A stretch of DNA of 64,000 nucleotides from Luteibacter sp. UNCMF331Sha3.1 (GCF_900109915.1 NZ_FOBU01000002.1:1505170-1569169); one strand, 5' to 3'. Shown: positions 9,293-18,419, numbered from the stretch's first letter. The notes: generated by a model from the sequence alone, not told the origin. Numbers and translations are program-made.

Positions 9293-9877
9293 TCAGTCGA
9301 TACGGTAGTGGATCGGCTTGAAGCGGAAGTTGTTGGACTGCCCGGCGGAGCACGCCGTGAGGCCGACGATCAGATCCATCTGGGCCACGAACGTCGTCGT
9401 GTCGCCGGCCTTGCTCAATGGCGGTTCGACGGAAAGCGTGCCCGCGACGCCGTCGACCTGCACGTTCATGAAGACGTTGAACGCCGTGGGGATCGCGTCG
9501 GGCGATATGCCGAACGGCTCCAGCGCCGAGGCGAGATTGCCGAAGCATCCCCGGTGGGGCTCCGTATGACCGTAAAGTCTTGCAAACATCTCCTTCGAAC
9601 AGGGCGCAAGAAGAAAATCGTGCCGACCGACGCGATCCTCGTCGATGACAAGCATCGGACCGCTACGATTGGAGTACAGCACGTCGCCGGTCGTCAGCAG
9701 GAACTTGCTGGCGTAGTCGAGGGAGCGTCCGCTCGAGAGCCATTCGTCGGTGTCGTCGGCGTTGAACGCGACGAGATCGCTGACCTGCTGGCCCTCGGGG
9801 TCGATCACGGTAAGCCGCTGGTGCTTGCGCAAGAGGAAAGCGGTGCCGCTCTGCGGCGGTATCACGGCATGGGTCAC
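9293..9877 (-). CDS. DUF1989 / urea carboxylase-associated family protein
   Basis: The product has 194 aa from a GTG at 9877. This start forms a GTGA overlap with the stop of the upstream gntA-like gene and has AAAGGAAG about six bases before it; the longer ATG start at 9928 would overlap that gene by 55 nt. DUF1989 members include UcaA proteins and the carboxyguanidine deiminase subunits CgdA/CgdB, so chemistry on guanidino or urea groups is plausible. Recognisable blocks are VIPPQSGTAFLLRKHQRL, DPEGQQVSDLVAFNADD and a Cys-Ser near the C-terminus (TACSAGQSNNFRF). The exact reaction here is unknown. Confidence 0.85.
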   Translation of the reverse strand: MTHAVIPPQSGTAFLLRKHQRLTVIDPEGQQVSDLVAFNADDTDEWLSSGRSLDYASKFLLTTGDVLYSNRSGPMLVIDEDRVGRHDFLLAPCSKEMFARLYGHTEPHRGCFGNLASALEPFGISPDAIPTAFNVFMNVQVDGVAGTLSVEPPLSKAGDTTTFVAQMDLIVGLTACSAGQSNNFRFKPIHYRID

Positions 9878-10560
9878 GCGGTCTTCCTTTGCGAGGACGC
9901 TGTGCGGGGGGCGAACGGGCAGGTCCATTCGCCTGTGATGTGTCGGCCGCTGTACTGGCGCGCTTCCGAACTGCGACCGTGCATGGCGAGCATCGGATTG
10001 GGCGAGCCGTTGAGCGCGATGTCGCGTTCCACGATCGCCTGCTTCAGCCGGGCGTAGCGACCTTCACGGCGAAGGTACTCGAACTGCGCATGCAGGTTGA
10101 AGACCATGGCCGGATGCGCAAGCCTGCGTGCACGGCGGGACGCCCCCGGATGCAGGCCCACGACATAGAAGGCATGGCCACCGACGCTCATGCTGAACGC
10201 CGGGTCGTCGGGATCCGCGCTGACCGAAGGGTCCCACGTGTAATCACGCCCATCGGCGTCGTGAATGCCCTGGAGGCGCGCAAAGAGCATCCGCTCGAAA
10301 TGCTCTTCGGGCATCGCGTCGCTCCCGGCGAAGTGGACCACGAGGCTGTGAAACGTATCCTCGGGTTTCTGCGCACCGGCGAAGCTCGCGATCTCGCGCG
10401 CCACGCGCGCATCGTCCGCCGGGCAAGGCATGGCCCCGGCGAAGACGTGGGTCACCAGATAGCGGCGATGGGCTGTCTGGGCGGCGAGGCACGGGAACCA
10501 GGGACTGGACAGGTGCCGGTCGAATTCGGCAATGGCGATCGTCTGCTGTTCTTCATTCAT
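9874..10560 (-). CDS. YqcI/YcgG family protein, GntA-like heme-dependent guanidino N-hydroxylase
   Basis: The product has 228 aa from ATG 10560; an in-frame ATG at 10578 adds six residues and neither has a clear ribosome site. Typical blocks of the YqcI/YcgG family are visible: SSPWFPCLAAQTAHRR, FHSLVVHFAG, EEHFERMLFARLQGIHDADG and FYVVGLHPGASRRARRL. Characterised members (GntA of guanitoxin biosynthesis, DcsA of D-cycloserine biosynthesis) are heme enzymes that N-hydroxylate guanidino groups. The coupled DUF1989 gene downstream fits guanidino chemistry. Substrate and product are unknown here. Confidence 0.83.
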   Translation of the reverse strand: MNEEQQTIAIAEFDRHLSSPWFPCLAAQTAHRRYLVTHVFAGAMPCPADDARVAREIASFAGAQKPEDTFHSLVVHFAGSDAMPEEHFERMLFARLQGIHDADGRDYTWDPSVSADPDDPAFSMSVGGHAFYVVGLHPGASRRARRLAHPAMVFNLHAQFEYLRREGRYARLKQAIVERDIALNGSPNPMLAMHGRSSEARQYSGRHITGEWTCPFAPRTASSQRKTA

Positions 10561-10665
10561 GCCACCACGGTCGGGCATCGCGGGTGAAGCGAGACGACCG
10601 GGGCTATGAAACGGCGGACGACATTCGTGAGCGAGAGGTGCAACGGCCGTGATTCAGGATCGGGC

Positions 10666-10734
10666 TGTGGGAGCGCGCTCGCGCGCGATGGGTGCTCGAG
10701 GACGGCACCCATCGTGCGCGAGCGCGCCCCTACA
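10666..10734. repeat. paired REP-like palindrome (inverted 30-bp arms)
   Basis: Two 30-nt arms (10666-10695 and 10705-10734) flank a 9-nt loop and match in 27 of 30 positions. Each reads outside-in as TGTRGG then GCGCGCTCGCGC then GATGGGTGC. This is the form of the REP sequences of Pseudomonas and Xanthomonadales (a GTAGGAGCG-type head and a G-C stem), which are moved by RAYT transposases. No RAYT gene lies in the window. A single degenerate copy is found at 55832-55862. Confidence 0.8.
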
Positions 10735-10741
10735 CCAAGCC

Positions 10742-11389
10742 TCACATATCCGCGGCGATCTTCCGCAGTTGTCGCTCGAATTCCTCGGGCGGCTGTCCGC
10801 CCGAAATCAGGTAGCGATCGTTGACGACGACCGCCGGCACGCCGGTGATGCCGCGGCTTTGCCACAGGGCTTCGCTGCGGCGCACGTCGTCGCCGTAGCG
10901 GTCGGACGCGAGCACGGCGCGCGCTTCGACCGGGTCGAGACCCGCTTTTTCCGCCGCGGCCACCAGTGCGTCATGGTCGCCCGGATCGGTCTGGTCGGTG
11001 AAGTTCACGATGAACAGCTGGTGTTTCAACGCCTGCTGCTTGCCCGTGCCCGCCGCCCACGCCATCAGGCGATGCGCGTCGAACGTGTTGTAGATGCGCG
11101 TGGCATCCGACGTGTTCATCGTGAACCCGACCGTCGCCGCGCGCTGTTTGATGCGCTCCCGGTTCACGCGGGCTTCGTCGGCCGGAATGCCGTATTTCGC
11201 GACGATGTGCTCCACGGTGTTCTCGCCGCCGGGGACCATCGACGGATTGAGCTCGAACGGGTGGAACGTGATGTCGGCCTCGACGACACCGTCGAGGCGT
11301 TCGAGTGCACGCTCCAGCCCGCCCAGGCCGATCACGCACCACGGGCAGGCGATATCGGAAACGAAATCGATTTTAAGCTTCTTGGACAT
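10742..11389 (-). CDS. DsbA family (FrnE-like) thiol oxidoreductase
   Basis: The product has 215 aa from ATG 11389. The thioredoxin-fold active site is C-P-W-C (Cys15-Cys18, in DIACPWCVIGLGGLE), with an all-alpha insertion and a cis-Pro loop near the C-terminus (GITGVPAVVVND). There is no signal peptide, so it is cytoplasmic, as is usual for the FrnE/2-hydroxychromene-isomerase-like group. An upstream in-frame ATG at 11419 adds ten residues that do not fit the family. The gene stands alone, next to the REP palindrome. Confidence 0.87.
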   Translation of the reverse strand: MSKKLKIDFVSDIACPWCVIGLGGLERALERLDGVVEADITFHPFELNPSMVPGGENTVEHIVAKYGIPADEARVNRERIKQRAATVGFTMNTSDATRIYNTFDAHRLMAWAAGTGKQQALKHQLFIVNFTDQTDPGDHDALVAAAEKAGLDPVEARAVLASDRYGDDVRRSEALWQSRGITGVPAVVVNDRYLISGGQPPEEFERQLRKIAADM

Positions 11390-11440
11390 GGCACCAGACT
11401 TGATAGGGAATGGCGCCATGTTACGCCTGACCGGCGGTCG

Positions 11441-13567
11441 TCAGGTGTTGACCGTCTCGATGGCGGCCTGTTGCCGCGACGAAAGCGCGGGATCCGTTTT
11501 CGACGGCCGGCCGGTCTCGCGATGGCCCGCCAGTCGCCGGAGGAATCTCGGATCGTGATCGCTGGTAACGCTGAAATCGAACCAGTGATCGCTGGAGAGG
11601 ATTTCCCAGAGACTCTCGACGTGGCCGCCCGGAAGCACGATGTGCCTCCGCGGAGGAAGGTGCGTGTAATCGGCGGCCGGCGTCACCGTGACGATGCAGG
11701 TACGGCTGCCCTCGTTGGTGATCACGAGACGCATCAGTCCGTCGAGTTCGGCGCGCGCGATGCGCACCTCCGGCTGCGCGCGACGACCGCGGTCGCCGGA
11801 GGACGGCTGCGTCCCCGCGAACTGGCGCAAGAACCCGTTCGGGCCCGTCACCGAAAGATCGTAGGCGCCGCCGCTGTAAAGGCTCGTCCAGCTGTCGGCG
11901 AGTTCCTTGCCCGCCTCCACCGTATAGGTCCACGGACCGTCCGTCCGCGCGGACGAGAAGACGTGGAAGAACGCGCCGCTCCGTCCGTCGTTGATGAAGT
12001 CGAGGCGATACTTGCCCGCGTCGACGTCGAGACGGCCCTGCACGTCGAGCGCGTAAGGCAACGCGCGCGCAGGTCGCTGGCCAGGCTCCTGACGCGGCAT
12101 GCGCTGGTGGGCAGGCGGTACCGGCACCAGATCCTGGTGAGCGCCCTTGTCCGGTTCGTACGCGCGCGTCGGCGGGAGATGCGGGGCATCCGCGTCGTGG
12201 CGGCGGAAATCGAAAGCGCGCGTCAGGTCGCCGCACACCGCACGGCGCCAGTCGGAAATGTTCGGCTCGCGCACGCCGAATCGCTCCTCGAGGAAGCGGA
12301 GGATCGACGTGTGGTCGTAGGTCTCGGAGCAAACCCAGCCACCCTTGCTCCAGGGCGACACCACGAGCATCGGCACGCGGACGCCGAGGCCGTAAACGCC
12401 CTCCACGAAACCGTTGCCGCCCGGATAGATCTCGCCCTCGGTCGACACTGTCGACAGACCCTGCTCGCGCGACGCCGCCGGGTACGGCGGCACCACGTGG
12501 TCGAAGAAGCCGTCGTTCTCGTCGTAGGTGATGAACAGCGCGGTCTTGCTCCATACCTCCGGATTGGCCGTCAGCGCGTCCAGCACGCCGTCGACGTACC
12601 AGGCGCCATAGTTGGCCGGCCAGCTGGGGTGTTCCGTATAGGCTTCCGGCGCCGCGATCCACGACACCTGCGGCAGGCGGTTGGCGAGCACGTCCTCGCG
12701 CAGGATCGCGAACGGCGACTGACCGCCAGCCATGTTCGTACCGGTTCGCGCCTTCTCGTAGAGCGGGCTGCCGGGCTGCGCGTTGCGGTAGTTGTCGAAA
12801 TACAGCAGCGAATTGTCACCGTAGTTGCCGATGTACGGATTGGACGTCCAGCCCCAGCCACCCGCGGCATCCAGGCCGGTACCGATGTCCTGGTAGATCT
12901 TCCACGACACGCCCGCTTCCTCCAGTCGCTCGGGATACGTCGTCCAGTTGTAGCCCTTCTCGGCGTTGTCGAGCACCGGTCCCTTGCCCTGCCCGTCGTT
13001 CCCGACGTAGCCGCTCCACATGTAGTAGCGGTTGGGATCCGTCGAGGTCAGCATGCTGCAGTGATAGGCGTCGCAGATGGTGAACGCGTCCGCCAGCGCG
13101 TAGTGGAAGGGGATGTCTTCGCGGGTGAGGTAGGCCATCGTCGTGGTGCCCTTGGCCTCCACCCACCCGTCGTAGCGGCCGCCGTTCGCCGCCGCGTGTG
13201 TATCGTTCCAGCCGTGCGGCAGGTCTTCGATGAACGCGAGGCCAAGATCGTCTCCCGCCGGCCGGAACGGCAGCAGCACGTCGTCGCCCGACGGCTGGTG
13301 CCACACGGAGCGCCCGCTCGCCAGCGTGAATGGCCGTGGATCGCCGAAGCCGCGCACACCACGCAGGCTGCCGAAGTAATGGTCGAACGAGCGGTTCTCC
13401 TGCATCAGGATCACCACGTGCTCCACGTCGGCCAGCGTGCCCGTGCGATGCGACGCCGGTATGGCCAGCGCCCTGGCGATCGACGGAGGCAGGACCCCCG
13501 CGGTAAACGCGGCGCCCGCGGCGCCCATGGAAAGCTTGAGAAACTGTCGCCGGTCCTGAGAAGTCAT
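11441..13567 (-). CDS. Tat-exported phosphocholine-specific phospholipase C
   Basis: The product has 708 aa from ATG 13567, chosen because it directly begins a twin-arginine signal (DRRQFLKLS at residues 5-13, then a hydrophobic stretch to about 35). The phosphoesterase domain (about 45-430) opens with the metal-site motif ENRSFDHYFG (57-66) and contains THAAANGGRYDGW. Two C-terminal beta domains of the DUF756 type follow at about 490-585 and 600-695. This matches PlcN/PlcH of Pseudomonas, secreted phospholipases C acting on phosphatidylcholine. No plcR-type chaperone is adjacent. It may serve in phosphate scavenging or virulence. Confidence 0.93.
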   Translation of the reverse strand: MTSQDRRQFLKLSMGAAGAAFTAGVLPPSIARALAIPASHRTGTLADVEHVVILMQENRSFDHYFGSLRGVRGFGDPRPFTLASGRSVWHQPSGDDVLLPFRPAGDDLGLAFIEDLPHGWNDTHAAANGGRYDGWVEAKGTTTMAYLTREDIPFHYALADAFTICDAYHCSMLTSTDPNRYYMWSGYVGNDGQGKGPVLDNAEKGYNWTTYPERLEEAGVSWKIYQDIGTGLDAAGGWGWTSNPYIGNYGDNSLLYFDNYRNAQPGSPLYEKARTGTNMAGGQSPFAILREDVLANRLPQVSWIAAPEAYTEHPSWPANYGAWYVDGVLDALTANPEVWSKTALFITYDENDGFFDHVVPPYPAASREQGLSTVSTEGEIYPGGNGFVEGVYGLGVRVPMLVVSPWSKGGWVCSETYDHTSILRFLEERFGVREPNISDWRRAVCGDLTRAFDFRRHDADAPHLPPTRAYEPDKGAHQDLVPVPPAHQRMPRQEPGQRPARALPYALDVQGRLDVDAGKYRLDFINDGRSGAFFHVFSSARTDGPWTYTVEAGKELADSWTSLYSGGAYDLSVTGPNGFLRQFAGTQPSSGDRGRRAQPEVRIARAELDGLMRLVITNEGSRTCIVTVTPAADYTHLPPRRHIVLPGGHVESLWEILSSDHWFDFSVTSDHDPRFLRRLAGHRETGRPSKTDPALSSRQQAAIETVNT

Positions 13568-13780
13568 GCCTGTCGTCCACTGGTCGGTAGTGCCCTGTAC
13601 CAGCGAGTGTTCCGGCGCAATGTGACAGGTTGGTTCCCATATCGGTCCACGATGCCGGCAGGCGCGCAATCTGGGATGGTCGTCTCAGTTGCGGCCGGCT
13701 AACAGCAGCCAACACAAGCTAACTGGTGTCACCCGGCCTGCGCGACACATGCTGTAGACCATTCCTCCGCGGACACGGTC

Positions 13781-14851
13781 ATGACACGCATGCATCCTTC
13801 TACCCGTCGCCTTGTCCGACCCACGCACCTCGCACGTCGGCTCTTCGTTCCGCAGGTGGGCGCCGTCGTCGGTGCCCAGGCGCTGGGCGCACTGATCCTC
13901 ACCGTCGGCGAACCGGCGAGCAGCCTGCCGCGCATCGCGGCCAGCGCCGCGGTGGCCGGCATCTCGCTCTGCGCGTTTCTCTGGGTGCACGGCAAGGCCG
14001 CCGCCCGCCCGCTCGCCCAGTTCGCGGAGGCGCTGGAACGCTTCGAGCCGGCTCGTGCGCTGGCGCCGCCGCCGGCTCACGCACCGCAGGAGCTGGTACG
14101 CGCGATGAACGCCCTGCGCGGCATCCAGCTGCGGGTGCGCGAGCACGTGTCCGCGCGGCTGCGGTTCCTCTCCGCCATCGCGCACGACCTGCAGACGCCC
14201 GTCGCGCGCATGCGCCTGCGGCTCGAAGCGATGGACGACGGACCGGGACGCCGGTACATCATCGAAGACCTGCATCGCATGGAGCACCTCGTGCGCGACG
14301 GCGTGCGTTATGCCCGTTGCGCCGACGAGCCGCGCGAGGTCCCGGTGAAACTCTGTCTCATCGCCTTCGTCGACAGCCTCGCGTGCGATTATCGCGACGC
14401 GGGCCGTGCCGTGGCCTTCGCCCCGACCGATCCGCTGGTGGTAACCACATGCCCGCAGTCGCTGCGGCGCATCCTCGCCAATCTCGTCGACAACGCGCTC
14501 AAGCACGGTTATCGGGCGGATCTGCACACGCGGATCGCGGGTGGCGACATGGTCGCCATCGACATCGAAGACGATGGTCCGGGCATTCCGGACGACGAAC
14601 TCGCGGCGGTCATGGAGCCGTTCTACCGGTTACGCCACTCCGAGCAGCGCGACCCCACCGGCTCCGGGCTGGGCCTGGCCATCGCGCTGCAACTCACGCT
14701 GCAGCTCGGCGGACAGTTGCGACTCGCCAACCGTGTTCGCGGTGGCCTATGCGCCACCCTGCTCATTCCACGCACCGGCGTCGCCGAGCATCGCGTCGAG
14801 GCGTCGCAGGTCGGCCGTGTCGAGGCCCTCCACCGCGCGATCCCGGCATGA
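13781..14851 (+). CDS. sensor histidine kinase with minimal sensor region
   Basis: The 356-aa product has two membrane helices (about 21-43 and 50-70) joined by only a few residues, then a HAMP-like linker. The HisKA domain has phospho-acceptor His135 (AIAHDLQTPVARMRLR). The HATPase domain shows an N box (ILANLVDNALKHG), a G1 box (DDGPGIPDDEL) and a G2 box (TGSGLGLAIALQL). The lack of an extracytoplasmic domain suggests intramembrane sensing or control by a partner. No response regulator is next to it. Its last 105 nt overlap, tail to tail, the end of the convergent regulator gene, and the residues past LLIPRTG look like an added extension. Confidence 0.88.
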   Translation: MTRMHPSTRRLVRPTHLARRLFVPQVGAVVGAQALGALILTVGEPASSLPRIAASAAVAGISLCAFLWVHGKAAARPLAQFAEALERFEPARALAPPPAHAPQELVRAMNALRGIQLRVREHVSARLRFLSAIAHDLQTPVARMRLRLEAMDDGPGRRYIIEDLHRMEHLVRDGVRYARCADEPREVPVKLCLIAFVDSLACDYRDAGRAVAFAPTDPLVVTTCPQSLRRILANLVDNALKHGYRADLHTRIAGGDMVAIDIEDDGPGIPDDELAAVMEPFYRLRHSEQRDPTGSGLGLAIALQLTLQLGGQLRLANRVRGGLCATLLIPRTGVAEHRVEASQVGRVEALHRAIPA

Positions 14852-17650
14852 CCGCAGGAGCATGCTGGCCTCCACCTCGCTTCCGTTCGCCGCCCACCAG
14901 GCCGCAAGATCCATCGAGGCACGCAGACGCCATGCGTTCGATGTCTGGCGCGCGGCAAGCTCGAGCGACCCGCGCAACGTCGACTCGACGCCCTCCGGAT
15001 CGTCGCCGCTCCGCGCCAGCACGAGTGCCTTGAGGCGCAGCAGCTCCGGCAGGGCGAAGCCTTCGCCGGTACGCGTGCAGTGCTCGATCGTGGCGGCCAC
15101 CTGCTCGGCCGCCTCGCCGAAGCGGCCCGCGGAAAGCAGCGCTTCCACCAGCGCGGTTTCGAACGTCGTCGTCAGCAGTTCGTAGCGCATCGCCTTGAGG
15201 CGCGCGAGGCTTTCGCGGATCGCCTGCACGGCTTCCGCCGCGTCGCCGCGTCCGATCGCGAGCATGCCGCGAAATCCTTCCGTCGCGGCGATGTACGGGC
15301 GGAATCCATGCGCGTCCGCCAGCGCGGCGAACGTCGCCAGCGCTTCCTCGACCTGATCGGTCTCGCCGGTCCAGTGATGAACCGAGAGCGTCCAGATCAG
15401 CGCGATGCACTGGGTGATGGGGTGTTCGAGCGCGATGGCTTCCTCCTGCGCACGGCGTACCCAGTAACGGGCCTGGTCGGCATGCCCCTGCAACCACAGG
15501 GTACGCGCCAGCGCGATGCACGAGCGGTTGCGATGATCGAATCCGTAATGGATCGTCCGGCTCTGCTCGGACGGCAGGCCGTGACGCAACGATTCTTCGA
15601 GGAGATGCCGCGCCGCGGCCTGATCGCCCAGCAGGTGCCGCGCCACGCCCGCCAGCGACGCGGCGACCGCGATGGCCTCCGGCTCGCCGATCTCGCGGCC
15701 GAGTTCCTCGGCCTGCTCGGCCCAGGCGAGCGAGGGCTCGAAGTCGCCGAGGCGTTCGTCGTAGATCTGCAGGCGGCCGAGGATGCGTAGCTGATCCCAC
15801 TTGCGGTCGAGCGCGATGGCGAGATCGAGCGCGCGGCGCAAGGCGACGCCGGCGGCGTCGCTGTTGCCCAGCGTGAACATCAGCACGAGCCCCAGCGCCG
15901 CCTGCAACTCGAGCTCGACGGCCGTGCCGGTGAACGGCAGCATCATCGCGTTGCGGGCACGCTCGCACCACGTGCGGCATTCGGCCATCAACGAAAAGCG
16001 CAGGAACACGCGCGAGGCGACGGCGGCGAGCGGAACGCCGATGGCGGTGTCGCCCTGCGGACCGAGGCTCCACTCGAGCGCGCTGCGGACGTTGCCGAAC
16101 TGGCAGCTCCACCACGTGGCGTTCCGGAACACCTCTTCGGGCGTTTCGCCCAGGCCGTCCAGCCGGTGCAGGAAGTACGCCGCGTGACGACGCGACAGCG
16201 ACCTCGCCTCGGACTCGCCGCGAAGCGCCATGCGTTCACGCGCGTAGGCGCGGGTCATTTCGAGCAGGCGGTACGAGCCCGTCGCCGTCGCGCGATGGAC
16301 CGCGACCAGCCCTTTCGCCGAAAGCGCGTCGAGCGTGGCGACGAAGGTCGCGGGTTGAACCCCCTCGCCGCTCAGTACGTTCGCGGCCGCCTCGACGGAG
16401 AACGGGCCGACGAACACGGAAAGCTGGTCGAACGCGAGTCGCTCCAGCGGAGTCAGCAGGTCGTAGCTCCAGTCGAGCGTCGCCCGCAAGGTCTGCTGCC
16501 GCGGCGCCGCCGTGCGACGACCGGACCATTCGAGGCTGAAGCGCTCGCCGATCAGCTCGTGCGTCGCCTCGATGCCGTGCGACCCGACGCGCAGCGCGGC
16601 GAGCTCGATCGGCAAAGCCATGCCGTCCAGTCGACGGCAGATGTCCGCCACGAGCCGGAGCGAGGCGGCATCCGGCACGCTGGTGGCGCCGCTCGCCGAC
16701 GCGCGTTCCAGGAACAGCTGCACGGCCGAGTAGCCGAGGATCTCGTCGCTGTCGCCGACGTTGCGCGCCGGGTACGTCAGCGCGTCGAGCCAGTGCACGC
16801 ATTCGTCGTGCGCGCGCAGCGGCTCGCGGCTCGTCGCGAGCACGGTCACGTCGGGCGCGGCCTCGCGGAGGCGCTCCAGCGTTCCCGACACCGCATCCAC
16901 CACGTGCTCGCAGTTGTCCACGAAGAGCACGATCGCCCGGTCGCGCAGATGGGCGATCACCACGGCCAGCGGATCGTCGGTCTGCACGGGAATATGCAGC
17001 GCACCGGCGAGCGCATACGGCACGAGGGCCGGGTCCTCGACCTGCGCCAGATCGACGAAGCGGACGATGCGCCCCGCTTCCGCCAGACGATGCCCGACCT
17101 CGAGCGCGATGCTGGTCTTTCCCGCACCGCCCGCGCCCGCCACCGTGTAGAGGATCGGCGCCGACAGGCGCGCGAGTATCCGGTCGACGTCCGCTTCGCG
17201 ACCCACGAGGCGGCGGCGGGTCGGCAGATCGCCCGCATTGCTCACGAGTCGCGCCGGCTCGGGCTTGTGAAGAGAAGCCGGGACCGAGCGCGTCGCGTCG
17301 TCATCCACGCGACGCACGGCGCCAACGAAGGCATAACCCACGCCCACCTGGGTCGAGATGTATCGGCCGCCATCCTCGCCATCGCCGAGGATCCGGCGCA
17401 GGCCCGTCATGTGGAAGCGCAGGCTGCCCTCCTCCACGACGACGTCGGGCCACACGCGCGCGATGAGCTCGCGCTTGGACCAGACGACGCCGGGCCGCTC
17501 GACCAGGGCCACGAGCATGTCGAACGCCCGCCCGCCGATGTCCACGGGCTCGCCGTCCCGCAGGAGTAGCCGCCGGGCGGGGGCCAGGAGAAACGGACCG
17601 AACGCGACATCCGCGCCGCGCTCCCTGAGATTGTCGGACGCGATGACCAT
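14747..17650 (-). CDS. winged-helix / STAND ATPase / TPR transcriptional regulator
   Basis: This 967-aa protein has three parts. An OmpR/PhoB-type winged helix (about 15-112; RELIARVWPDVVVEEGSLRFH) binds DNA. A STAND/NB-ARC-like ATPase follows, with P-loop VAGAGGAGKTS and Walker B VLFVDNCEHV. The C-terminal half, from about 480, is TPR-like helical repeats that probably sense a ligand or protein. This matches the large SARP/AfsR-like regulators common in this order. The target is unknown; the nearest divergent gene is the MocA-like one. Its 3' end overlaps the convergent histidine kinase by 105 nt. Confidence 0.88.
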   Translation of the reverse strand: MVIASDNLRERGADVAFGPFLLAPARRLLLRDGEPVDIGGRAFDMLVALVERPGVVWSKRELIARVWPDVVVEEGSLRFHMTGLRRILGDGEDGGRYISTQVGVGYAFVGAVRRVDDDATRSVPASLHKPEPARLVSNAGDLPTRRRLVGREADVDRILARLSAPILYTVAGAGGAGKTSIALEVGHRLAEAGRIVRFVDLAQVEDPALVPYALAGALHIPVQTDDPLAVVIAHLRDRAIVLFVDNCEHVVDAVSGTLERLREAAPDVTVLATSREPLRAHDECVHWLDALTYPARNVGDSDEILGYSAVQLFLERASASGATSVPDAASLRLVADICRRLDGMALPIELAALRVGSHGIEATHELIGERFSLEWSGRRTAAPRQQTLRATLDWSYDLLTPLERLAFDQLSVFVGPFSVEAAANVLSGEGVQPATFVATLDALSAKGLVAVHRATATGSYRLLEMTRAYARERMALRGESEARSLSRRHAAYFLHRLDGLGETPEEVFRNATWWSCQFGNVRSALEWSLGPQGDTAIGVPLAAVASRVFLRFSLMAECRTWCERARNAMMLPFTGTAVELELQAALGLVLMFTLGNSDAAGVALRRALDLAIALDRKWDQLRILGRLQIYDERLGDFEPSLAWAEQAEELGREIGEPEAIAVAASLAGVARHLLGDQAAARHLLEESLRHGLPSEQSRTIHYGFDHRNRSCIALARTLWLQGHADQARYWVRRAQEEAIALEHPITQCIALIWTLSVHHWTGETDQVEEALATFAALADAHGFRPYIAATEGFRGMLAIGRGDAAEAVQAIRESLARLKAMRYELLTTTFETALVEALLSAGRFGEAAEQVAATIEHCTRTGEGFALPELLRLKALVLARSGDDPEGVESTLRGSLELAARQTSNAWRLRASMDLAAWWAANGSEVEASMLLRSCRDRAVEGLDTADLRRLDAMLGDAGAWNEQGGA

Positions 17651-17800
17651 TGGGACGCGCTGCTAAATGCCAAGCAGGCACTATCGGCAACTCGGGGACG
17701 ACTCGCAACGTACATACCTATCGTTTTTTAGACGATCCCTCCGTCGGGTCGACAGCCATGCTAGCGTGGCGCCCTTCTTGCCAGGGCCCCGGAACGACGC

Positions 17801-18388
17801 ATGGCCGTACGTTGTGAACATGATGCCGTGGTGCTCGCCGCGGGTGGGAGCGCGAGGCTCGGACGGCCCAAGCAACTGCTGACCGTGGGCGGCGAGACCC
17901 TCCTGCAGCGGGCCGTCCGGCTGGCGAAGGCCACGGGCCCCACCCGTATCGTGGTCGTGCTCGGGGCGCATGCGGACACCCTCGCACCGCTCGTCACCGG
18001 CACCCCCATCGTGTTCAACCCTACCTGGGACACCGGCATGGCCTCGTCGCTGGCCCGGGCGGCCGCCGCGCTGGCGGGGCGAACCTACCCCGTGCTCGTG
18101 ACGCTCGTGGATCAGCCGTGTCTCACGCAGGAGCACCTGCAGACCCTGCTCGTCGCCTACGACGGCAGTCGCGACGTGGTCTCCGCGTACGGCGACGCAC
18201 TGGGGCCGCCCGCCCTGCTCCGCCCCGAAACGCTGGCCGCGGCGGGGCGGCTGACCGGCGACACGGGCTTCCGCCGGCTGTGGGGTGTCGCGCATCCGGC
18301 GGCCATCCGGCGCGATGCGCTGGGACGCGATCTCGACACCCCCGACGACGTCGCGGACGCCGTGCGGGCCGGTCTGATCGATCCCTGA
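17801..18388 (+). CDS. MocA-like nucleotidyltransferase
   Basis: This 195-aa NTP-transferase starts with the MobA/MocA signature VLAAGGSARLGRPKQLL (Gly-rich nucleotide loop and catalytic Lys), with LVDQPCLT as the metal-binding Asp segment. MocA transfers CMP to molybdopterin to make the cytosine dinucleotide cofactor for xanthine-oxidase-family enzymes. No such enzyme lies in the window, so the substrate call is by family only. A GGAA ribosome site sits about eight bases before the ATG. It is convergent with the adhesin gene. Confidence 0.8.
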   Translation: MAVRCEHDAVVLAAGGSARLGRPKQLLTVGGETLLQRAVRLAKATGPTRIVVVLGAHADTLAPLVTGTPIVFNPTWDTGMASSLARAAAALAGRTYPVLVTLVDQPCLTQEHLQTLLVAYDGSRDVVSAYGDALGPPALLRPETLAAAGRLTGDTGFRRLWGVAHPAAIRRDALGRDLDTPDDVADAVRAGLIDP

Positions 18389-18390
18389 AA

Positions 18391-18419
18391 GACGGGAGCC
18401 GTGCTGCGCGGCTCCCGTC
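18391..18419. terminator. stem-loop between the convergent mocA-like and adhesin genes
   Basis: GACGGGAGCCG pairs perfectly with CGGCTCCCGTC over 11 bp around a 7-nt loop, in the 38-bp gap between the two stops. On the minus strand the stem is followed by CTTTC, a weak U-rich tail, so it can serve the long adhesin transcript best, and it may act in both directions. Confidence 0.75.

Noticed and set aside
10649-13702. 1017-codon plus-strand frame opposite the DsbA-like and phospholipase C genes
   Set aside because: It spans two unrelated well-supported genes and their gap, is His/Arg-rich and shows no recognisable domain; a composition shadow.
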